From an uncultured Lachnospiraceae bacterium (GTDB lineage Bacteria > Bacillota_A > Clostridia > Lachnospirales > Lachnospiraceae): a stretch of 5,439 nucleotides of DNA. The stretch's first letter is position 1. Every line of letters starts with the position of its first letter. The stretch spans positions 1 to 5,439 of the forward strand of contig CACZQE010000019.1 in assembly GCA_902783205.1 (NCBI GenBank), given 5' to 3'. A program made the translations under genes and the position numbers. Positions 1-5,439 of the stretch are shown here, in pieces. The notes beneath the pieces are model-generated. The model was not told the DNA's origin. It did no database searches and saw only the letters and a program-made list of their open reading frames with translations.

Positions 1-2
1 AA

Positions 3-149
3 TGCTTTTCCGACTATGCAGTTCGTCCGGGCATCTATACTTGCCTGGCAAGTGTACGGGGAAACGCTGTGATGATGTCAAAGAATCTCCTGTCTGTAAA
101 TGTTTATTCCTTTTCCGGAGTAAATAAATATAGCATCTGCAATAAATAA
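3..149 (+). CDS. Possible C-terminal fragment of an unrecognised protein (5' partial)
   Basis: A plus-strand frame is open from the left edge and stops with TAA at 147-149, giving 48 visible codons. It begins CFSDYAVRPGIYTCLASV and ends SFSGVNKYSICNK. The composition looks protein-like and the codons (GGC, CTG, ATC, GCA) resemble those of the large gene. The YAVRPGIY segment recalls the short VRP motif near the C-terminus of some clostridial surface and DUF6273-type proteins, but this is too short to assign. If real, the gene is convergent with the large surface gene and the two share the terminator region. A minus-strand frame across the same bases is also open but lacks an ATG, so open length alone does not settle the strand. 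Chance openness over 48 codons cannot be excluded. Confidence 0.3.
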   Translation, partial: CFSDYAVRPGIYTCLASVRGNAVMMSKNLLSVNVYSFSGVNKYSICNK

Positions 150-464
150 CTTTCTTTTAGACTACAAGAAGGCTGTAAACCAACCAATAGGAAGTCTGCA
201 GCCTGGAAAGTAAACAAAAGCGGTATTTTCGTAAATGTATTGAGACTTAAACCCGATATTCTGCTGTAAATCACGGGATACCGCCGTCAGCTTACTCAAT
301 CAGGATTCAGAGCAGCTCCTGAACTGTAGGGGTTAAATACAAATTTTGTAAGACCTCATTTGTGTCCAACAATATCGATTTATGAAATATTAATACTTCT
401 CCTGCCGACATACCCGGATGCCTGCAGCTCATAAACAGATATGGTCAGCCACAAAAACATAGTG
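150..464. other. Intergenic region with no credible gene
   Basis: Stops are frequent in the frames I read and no substantial open frame with a ribosome binding site is apparent. I found no tRNA, CRISPR, insertion-sequence end or convincing sigma-70 promoter by eye. The only structure of note is an interrupted inverted repeat at 220-284, listed separately. If the left-edge fragment is a real plus-strand gene, this is a 3'-to-3' intergenic region. Confidence 0.6.
220..284. repeat. Interrupted inverted repeat, possible RNA structure
   Basis: GCGGTAT at 220-226 pairs with ATACCGC at 278-284. Directly inside on the 3' side, CGGG at 274-277 pairs with CCCG at 252-255. Together these give 11 base pairs with a 25-base bulge on one side and an 18-base loop. 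No T tract follows on either strand, so it does not look like a terminator. It could be a remnant structure or chance. Confidence 0.25.
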
Positions 465-504
465 CGGAAATCCCCACCGCCGTCCGGGGCGGTGGAGATT
501 TCCG
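465..504 (-). terminator. Hairpin terminator downstream of the large surface protein gene
   Basis: Arms at 465-481 and 488-504 form a 17-bp stem around a 6-base loop, starting 21 bases past the stop codon. On the plus strand there is one C/A mismatch (473 with 496). In minus-strand RNA the same pair is a G-U wobble, so the stem is unbroken in the direction of the surface gene. The following U tract is short and displaced (five U at 457-453, seven bases past the stem), so the tail is weak for an intrinsic terminator. The plus-strand side is followed by the T-rich AATTTGTTGTTT, so termination from a leftward gene is also possible. Confidence 0.75.
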
Positions 505-525
505 AATTTGTTGTTTCCCGTTTAA

Positions 526-3500
526 TTAATTGGTTCTTCGTCTCCTGATCAGGAGAATGCCCGCGAAAGCAAGCAGGACCGATCCAAGGATAGTGAACAT
601 ACGGGGGCCGGGGCCGCCGGTGTGGGGAAGTTCAGCGCCGGGGGTGTTTCCGAATTTTACGTTGGCCGGATTTTCATCAAGAGCCGGGGCGAATACCAGC
701 GTGTCATTACCTGCGCTTGTCTTCCAACCGCCATGTTCGTTATCACGTTCAACAAGTGTTACAACGCCATTATCGACCTTGATATAGAACACTTTATTGT
801 CTGTCAGAACATATCCTTTGGGAGTTTCTGTTTCTCTGATTTCGTAAATACCCTCCTCCAGCTCTCTGAAGGCTGCAAGTCCGTCTGCTCCTGTCTTGTG
901 GTCTTCGCCAGTTGTCTCAGGATATGTCGGACCATCATCCAGATAACTGATGACCGTCTTTGTCGGGTCTATCTTGCGGAGTTCGAACTTCGCCCCCTCA
1001 AGAAGCTTGGTCATTCCGTTCGAATCGACCTTGATGATCTGGAAATCAGCGGTCTTCTTTTTGGTATTGGTTATTATCTTCTCGCCGTTCGGTCCGTCTG
1101 AGTATGCAACAGTAAAGTGTGTTGATACGCCGCCTGTGCCATCGGAATTCGGTGTAACAGCCTCGATTTGAGCATAGGTTGCTGGATCGATTATAGAAAC
1201 CTCCGCGATTTCATAACTGTATACATAGTATTTTCCATTTTCTTTTTCATAATACGGAAGTCCATTAACCTGCGTTTCCCAGGCATCCTGAGTTGGTGTT
1301 GTCGAGTATTCGTCAGCATCAACAGATGAGACTCCTTTGCTTGGCATATTGACATAGATTTCCTTACCGGTTGATTCATAAGTCAAGTCATCTTCAGGAA
1401 TACTTTCAATAAGGTCTTTAGCATGCTCTTTAAAATTGTTGTTTGGAAGAATCTCATAGTCCCAATCAGTTCCCCAGGCATGTCCTGATGCAACCTGGAG
1501 AATAATTGTTGACTCTCCGATAATTCCGGTAGACCTGGTAAACTGTTCATCTCTGTCATACCAGGTAGATAAAAACCTGACTCTGCCGGGATTGCTTTTC
1601 TTTGGAGTAAATCTGAAACTAACTGTCGTTCCAGGCTTGGCATAACGTATTACAGTCTCTTTAACTGATCCGTCAGCGTTTAGCACTTTAATAGTCGCCG
1701 GATTGAAGACATATCGTGAAAAGTAGACGGAATCTTTAGGCAATTCGGATTTCTTTTGTATAAGCTTGAAACGTACACCGCCGAAGTCTTCAGCGCCTTC
1801 ACCTTCCCACTCTTTCTTGATCTTTACATTTGTTTCTTCACTTGCAGGAGAAAGTTCGGTATTTGTGATTGTGTAATCACCGGAATCAACTGCAGCAGGT
1901 GAATCAGGCATATATCCTTCTACATGCTCCTCAAGTACATAGTACGTATTTGTGACCTTTTTGCCATTGATAAAGCCGATCTTAGGAAGATCGAAAATCG
2001 TCCCGGACTCAGCCTGAGTTACAGTAAATGTGCATGGAGCGTCACTTGTCGCCGTCAGAATCGCACCGTCCTCTTCAAATCTGTAAGTTCCTAAATAAAC
2101 ATCGTGATAAAGTTCATTGCCGTCTTCATCCTTGGAAATCTGAAACAGTGTATAAGTTACCTCATCAGTTTTACTTACCTGATTTCCATTCAGGTTCTTC
2201 CAGTCTTTCTTAAACTCTATATCGGTAAAATCGCCGGTATTTTCAGCGGTCAATACTGTGTTAACATCAATACCGTTTGTCTTATTGCCAAGCAGAGTCC
2301 CCTGACTATCTTTGAATGACGCGGCATACCCTGCGGGATTGCTGCCTACTTCTTCGAGATAGTAGCTGTACACATAAATTGTCTGGGATGTCTCTGTCGG
2401 ATCGACAGCCTGTTCCTCAATAGTTGGCAGATAATCGAAGTACTCGTGCCAGTTATTTGCCTGATTCAGAGTAAATTCAACTTCGAATGATGGGTCTGTA
2501 ATATCGGAAGTATGCCCACCAAAGGAATCCGACAGGAAGAATCCGTCTCTACCGCCAACTACATAATTATCGCCCTGTGTCAGTGTAATAGTCTTAGTTT
2601 GATCTGCAGTGAAGGTGATATCAAACAGGTACTTGTCGTCTGTCTGAGTATTGTCCTTGACCAGCTCCAGATTACTCTGACCTGAGCTCTGGCTGAATAC
2701 AATCTTGTTTGCGTTGGTTCTGCCCTTGACGCTTCCAACGATATGTAGCTGAGTATTCTTCGGAACATGAAGTGTCTGAAGCTTTGTACCATTGCCCCAT
2801 GTATCCAAAGTGATATCTACCCATTCTGTGCTTTCTGACACATCAGAGTAGTCACGGTATTCCTCGTGAACCAGACGCTTCAACACGAATGCGGCATATG
2901 CATCGGGATCATTCCTGATACTGTCATTGCCGGGCCATGTTTTTGTCAGGTCAAGCGTCACGCCGCGATTCGGAACAACATTATTCAATGAATTAACAAC
3001 GAATATCCGATAATCCTCAATGCTGTTTCCATTCTCACCGGCATCCTGTTCATACTGAGGAGCATACATGCTGCCAACTTCGATGCCACCGGACTTGGTC
3101 CACTTCGCGACAGTCCTTCCATGTCCGTCTTTGACCTCATACGCGGTCTCATCGACAGAATAAATGATTCTGTACACTGTACCATTTGAATGTACTTTAT
3201 ACATTGGAAGATCTTCGAATGAAGGCTGAGGAGTCTGTCCCTTCGAAATTGTCATAGATCGTCCATCAATGTCTGTAAATTCATCAACAGCATCAGCTGC
3301 ATCCGGATCGTTTTCGTTAACCTTAACTTCCATGTATTGCAGCTGGAATGTTGCATTCCAATCATATTCATCACCAATAAAGTCAGCCCAGTGCTTCTCA
3401 ATTGGAACATCGAGAAGCTTGCGGTTAACGACCGTCTGAGAACCATTATGGTTCGTCATCTGGCTGGATGGATCCGAAATTGGATTGTCCTGTGAGTCAA

Positions 3501-5439
3501 GATATACAGCCTCGAAACCTTCTGGTGCATCCTCCACGACATAATAACTATAGAAATAAACTCTGTTTTCCTTCTGCTCCCGGACTATAAGATTATTGAA
3601 GGTATCAGTCCAGGCACCTCCGGAAGTCGGGAGTGTGATAGTGGGTCCATCATAGCTGGTGTCCTCACCTTCGCCGGTTGAAATATCTCCACCACTTCCT
3701 GAAGGCTCAGTTCCAGAAACGGTAATATTTTCGACACCATACTGCTCCCATTGAGTACCTAAGTTTCCGTCTCTAATATAAAAATTAATTGTATTTCCAG
3801 CAGTTAATAATACAGAAGCAGGACTATTTCCTTTAAACAGCGAAGATCCATTATTAATACGATACTCACCATTTTCAAAAGAATCATCCATATATTGGTT
3901 GTATGTCCAGTTAACATATGCAGTCGAATCACCAGCATACTCTCTGGTTTCCATTAACCTTGCATTGTTCCAATCTCGGTCTACGCGATATACTTTTATA
4001 ATGCTGTTTTCAGGTACTATACTGCCTTCAACATAATAGTAATGGCGTTTCAGCGTAAATGTTGCAGTCCCGCCTGGGTTTTCCATCGGAGTCCCGTCTG
4101 CATTCACCCAGCGTTTCATTACAGACAAGCTAATAGGATCTGGTCTGTCATTACGAATGATCGGGTAGAAAGGTTCCTGAGGAATCTTTTCAACCTCAGT
4201 ATCTCCGTCAGTGATAACGAATGAGAAATTATCCTCGCCATCCGCAACTGCAGTAGCGGTATATACTTTATTGCTCAACAGAAATCCCTCAGGCGGAGCC
4301 ATCTCTTTGATATAGAATTTCTGTCCTGCCTCTGTAATCGGCAGATATCCCAGATCAATGTGTCCGTTGGAATCTGAAATTGCAGTTGTATATGGTTCCC
4401 CGGTGCATGCTGCATCTTCCCAGACACCGAACATAGCTCCATTGAGGAACTGGTCTGGCGATATGGCATCATCTGTCATGCTCTTCTTAACAAGATCAAC
4501 AGAAGCCTTGCCCTTTATAAGCGAGAGATTGAACCTGACTGAGAGGTTAGAGTCACATCCGCCACGCTCAAGGTAAAACATTTTCAAAGTATGTGCACCT
4601 ACAGAAAAGGATTTTGTTTCTTTATCTTCGCCGTATACGGAGATCTCTCCTGTAGTGAAGTTAATCGTTCCTCGTACAGGCTGGTGAATACCGCCTATAT
4701 CAAGGACCAATTCATCGTCCACAAATACCCATAAATCGTCATCTCCTGAGAACTCGTAAATGATGTCATGCTGCAGACCGTCTGGTGCGGTCGCTTTCCT
4801 GTCCTTAGGAATCTGGAAGTCGACCGACATGCTCATTCCGAAGTGATGATTCAGGTCTTTATTGAAATTCATCTCTGGCTGAGTTTCAGTTGTATCATAC
4901 TCATGGAATGGGAAGAAACCTATTGGCTTCGCATTCGCGCCACCAGAACCACCTGTATTCTGCGTATATGTATGTTCATAGAGGATAAATTCATTATTAT
5001 CTCTATCATACTCCGCATAGTTGGAATTACTATTGTAGTAATAGAAACCCTGGTTATCCTGTTGGAACAGACCATCTGCATTCGGGAAAGCATAGACATT
5101 ATGGTTTTTTGAAGTCGGATCGAACAAATATTTCAGATTCTCGTGATCCCCATAATTCAGCACAGGGTACTTTTCAGTATCTGTTCCAACAGCCTTTAAC
5201 TGTCCTTCAACAACATCCTGCTTTGTTACATCCCTTGTATAACCGTTTATCCATCCGCTGGAAGGGTTGGCTCCGTCAGTACCCCAGCCAAGGAACTTGA
5301 ATTGGTGATTCTGGTTAACAGACACATTGTAAGGAGCATCTCCATCATTTGCTTCCTCGTCAAGAGTGTTTGACTTTGTAAAATCATAGTTATTTCCGCT
5401 TCCAGGCACATCATAGTCAAAAAGATTTACTGTAAGCCC
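526..5439 (-). CDS. Giant LPXTG-anchored surface adhesin/pilin-like protein with fibro-slime module and seven SpaA/Cna-B domains (5' partial)
   Basis: The frame ends in TAA at 526-528 and stays open to the window edge, so the protein is at least 1,637 residues and lacks its N-terminus. The GTG at 5407-5409 is unlikely to be the start: no Shine-Dalgarno precedes it, and ten in-frame codons upstream read GLTVNLFDYD, a stretch typical of the interior of such proteins. Numbering from that GTG: Asn/Tyr-rich region 1-159; fibro-slime/PA14-like module 160-299; seven isopeptide-type beta domains 303-1588; LPHTG at 1594-1598; membrane helix about 1604-1621; RRRR tail. By family knowledge it is exported, cut by a sortase between Thr and Gly, and joined to peptidoglycan or a pilus. 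Backbone pilins are usually about 500 residues, so the size favours a tip or stand-alone adhesin. The ligand is unknown. The terminator 21 bases past the stop suggests it ends its transcript. The family call is firm; the adhesin role is inferred. Confidence 0.95.
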   Translation of the reverse strand, partial: GLTVNLFDYDVPGSGNNYDFTKSNTLDEEANDGDAPYNVSVNQNHQFKFLGWGTDGANPSSGWINGYTRDVTKQDVVEGQLKAVGTDTEKYPVLNYGDHENLKYLFDPTSKNHNVYAFPNADGLFQQDNQGFYYYNSNSNYAEYDRDNNEFILYEHTYTQNTGGSGGANAKPIGFFPFHEYDTTETQPEMNFNKDLNHHFGMSMSVDFQIPKDRKATAPDGLQHDIIYEFSGDDDLWVFVDDELVLDIGGIHQPVRGTINFTTGEISVYGEDKETKSFSVGAHTLKMFYLERGGCDSNLSVRFNLSLIKGKASVDLVKKSMTDDAISPDQFLNGAMFGVWEDAACTGEPYTTAISDSNGHIDLGYLPITEAGQKFYIKEMAPPEGFLLSNKVYTATAVADGEDNFSFVITDGDTEVEKIPQEPFYPIIRNDRPDPISLSVMKRWVNADGTPMENPGGTATFTLKRHYYYVEGSIVPENSIIKVYRVDRDWNNARLMETREYAGDSTAYVNWTYNQYMDDSFENGEYRINNGSSLFKGNSPASVLLTAGNTINFYIRDGNLGTQWEQYGVENITVSGTEPSGSGGDISTGEGEDTSYDGPTITLPTSGGAWTDTFNNLIVREQKENRVYFYSYYVVEDAPEGFEAVYLDSQDNPISDPSSQMTNHNGSQTVVNRKLLDVPIEKHWADFIGDEYDWNATFQLQYMEVKVNENDPDAADAVDEFTDIDGRSMTISKGQTPQPSFEDLPMYKVHSNGTVYRIIYSVDETAYEVKDGHGRTVAKWTKSGGIEVGSMYAPQYEQDAGENGNSIEDYRIFVVNSLNNVVPNRGVTLDLTKTWPGNDSIRNDPDAYAAFVLKRLVHEEYRDYSDVSESTEWVDITLDTWGNGTKLQTLHVPKNTQLHIVGSVKGRTNANKIVFSQSSGQSNLELVKDNTQTDDKYLFDITFTADQTKTITLTQGDNYVVGGRDGFFLSDSFGGHTSDITDPSFEVEFTLNQANNWHEYFDYLPTIEEQAVDPTETSQTIYVYSYYLEEVGSNPAGYAASFKDSQGTLLGNKTNGIDVNTVLTAENTGDFTDIEFKKDWKNLNGNQVSKTDEVTYTLFQISKDEDGNELYHDVYLGTYRFEEDGAILTATSDAPCTFTVTQAESGTIFDLPKIGFINGKKVTNTYYVLEEHVEGYMPDSPAAVDSGDYTITNTELSPASEETNVKIKKEWEGEGAEDFGGVRFKLIQKKSELPKDSVYFSRYVFNPATIKVLNADGSVKETVIRYAKPGTTVSFRFTPKKSNPGRVRFLSTWYDRDEQFTRSTGIIGESTIILQVASGHAWGTDWDYEILPNNNFKEHAKDLIESIPEDDLTYESTGKEIYVNMPSKGVSSVDADEYSTTPTQDAWETQVNGLPYYEKENGKYYVYSYEIAEVSIIDPATYAQIEAVTPNSDGTGGVSTHFTVAYSDGPNGEKIITNTKKKTADFQIIKVDSNGMTKLLEGAKFELRKIDPTKTVISYLDDGPTYPETTGEDHKTGADGLAAFRELEEGIYEIRETETPKGYVLTDNKVFYIKVDNGVVTLVERDNEHGGWKTSAGNDTLVFAPALDENPANVKFGNTPGAELPHTGGPGPRMFTILGSVLLAFAGILLIRRRRTN
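529..630 (-). other. C-terminal sortase sorting signal (LPHTG, membrane helix, RRRR tail)
   Basis: The last 34 residues form a complete cell-wall sorting signal. LPHTG is encoded at 616-630, followed by a short GPGPR spacer. A hydrophobic stretch from MFTILG to GILLI (residues about 1604-1621, bases 547-600) comes next, and the protein ends in RRRRTN. Sortases of the LPXTG type cleave between Thr and Gly and transfer the protein to lipid II or to a pilin lysine. The signal is intact, so the 3' end of the gene appears functional and untruncated. Confidence 0.96.
646..4503 (-). repeat. Array of seven SpaA/Cna-B isopeptide-type beta domains
   Basis: Seven diverged protein-level repeats, with residue ranges and predicted Lys/Glu/Asn triads: D1 303-420 (K308, E369, N420); D2 426-662 (K432, E626, N662); D3 667-806 (K672, E754, N806); D4 817-1057 (K823, E1020, N1057); D5 1061-1183 (K1068, E1160, N1183); D6 1193-1448 (K1199, E1403, N1448); D7 1453-1588 (K1460, E1526, N1588). 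D1 and D7 are SpaA-like; D7 has a clear E-box (YEIRETETPKGY). D2-D6 are Cna-B-like, with K-x-W first strands (MKRW, EKHW, TKTW, KKDW, KKEW). In this family the Lys of the first strand bonds to the Asn of the last, helped by the Glu, which makes the domains resistant to heat, protease and pulling. Lengths run about 118, 237, 140, 241, 123, 256 and 136 residues, because D2, D4 and D6 carry inserts. I saw no long exact DNA repeats, so the duplications look old. Confidence 0.85.
4513..4932 (-). other. Fibro-slime / PA14-like module within the large surface protein
   Basis: Residues about 160-299. The diagnostic core is FSGDDDLWVFVDDELVLDIG at 220-239, followed by GIH at 240-242. Before it comes an FFPF...NHHFGMSMSVDFQIP segment (165-201). 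After it come a GTINFTTGEI strand (247-256) and HTLKMFYLERGG (273-284), then SNLSVRFNL (287-295). This order matches the bacterial fibro-slime family, which is related to PA14 beta-barrels. In PA14 lectins, acidic DD residues in a loop bind calcium and sugars. Here D223-D225 and D231-D232 are the candidate metal or ligand residues, but sugar binding is only inferred. Cys285 sits where relatives, from memory, usually have glycine. The module precedes the repeated stalk and is the best candidate for the binding head. Confidence 0.8.

Noticed and set aside
64..85. TTGACA on the minus strand (revcomp of 78-83) as a possible -35 box
   Set aside because: No acceptable -10 box follows at 16-18 bases, and no gene start is visible downstream within the window.
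380..460. A 26-codon minus-strand frame starting ATG just after the terminator, with a GGGGA about 10 bases upstream
   Set aside because: The apparent ribosome binding site is part of the terminator stem, the product is very short, and no promoter is visible.
622..1101. A 159-codon plus-strand open frame opposite the 3' end of the large gene
   Set aside because: It lies wholly antisense to strongly recognisable D6/D7 and sorting-signal coding sequence, and its translation resembles no family I know. It is a shadow of the real gene.
2755..2769. LHVPKN in the D4 insert, resembling the YPKN pilin motif whose lysine links pilin subunits
   Set aside because: It lacks the tyrosine and the WxxxVxVYPK context, and it lies mid-protein rather than in the usual N-terminal backbone domain. 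The similar YAKPG in D6 suggests an ordinary turn motif.
3646..3713. Gly/Ser/Asp/Glu-rich segment (residues about 566-588) as a possible separate low-complexity repeat
   Set aside because: It is short and irregular, and is better explained as a flexible linker at the end of the D2 insert.

Overview
The window is almost entirely one very large cell-surface protein gene on the minus strand. It looks like DNA from a Gram-positive Clostridia-type bacterium, plausibly a gut Lachnospiraceae or Oscillospiraceae relative. Three things suggest this: an LPXTG sorting signal, a run of SpaA/Cna-B pilin-like domains, and a fibro-slime (PA14-like) module. That combination is common in large adhesins of gut Clostridia. 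Genus cannot be assigned from the sequence.

Layout, left to right. Positions 1-149 hold a short plus-strand open frame that enters from the left edge and may be the tail of a neighbouring gene (low confidence). Positions 150-464 hold no credible gene, only a weak inverted-repeat structure. Positions 465-504 form a strong hairpin, probably the transcription terminator of the large gene. Positions 526-5439 are the large gene, read right to left. Its stop is at 526-528, and its reading frame is still open at the right edge, so its true start, signal peptide and promoter lie outside the window.

At least 1,637 residues of the protein are visible. Residues are numbered from the GTG at 5407-5409, taken as residue 1; ten more in-frame codons precede it. 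In order there are: an N-terminal region rich in Asn, Tyr and Asp; a fibro-slime/PA14-like module (about 160-299); seven consecutive isopeptide-type beta domains (about 303-1588); and an LPHTG sorting signal with a membrane helix and an RRRR tail. All seven beta domains keep the Lys, Glu and Asn positions expected for intramolecular isopeptide bonds. Domains 2, 4 and 6 are nearly twice as long as domains 3 and 5, because each carries an extra block of about 125-150 residues at the same place in the fold. This alternating long/short stalk with nested inserts is the most interesting feature of the window.

The likely role is a wall-anchored adhesin or an ancillary/tip pilin: a sortase-attached stiff stalk that carries a binding module outward. 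No sortase or second pilin gene is visible. Because a terminator follows the gene, any pilus-operon partner would be upstream, beyond the right edge.
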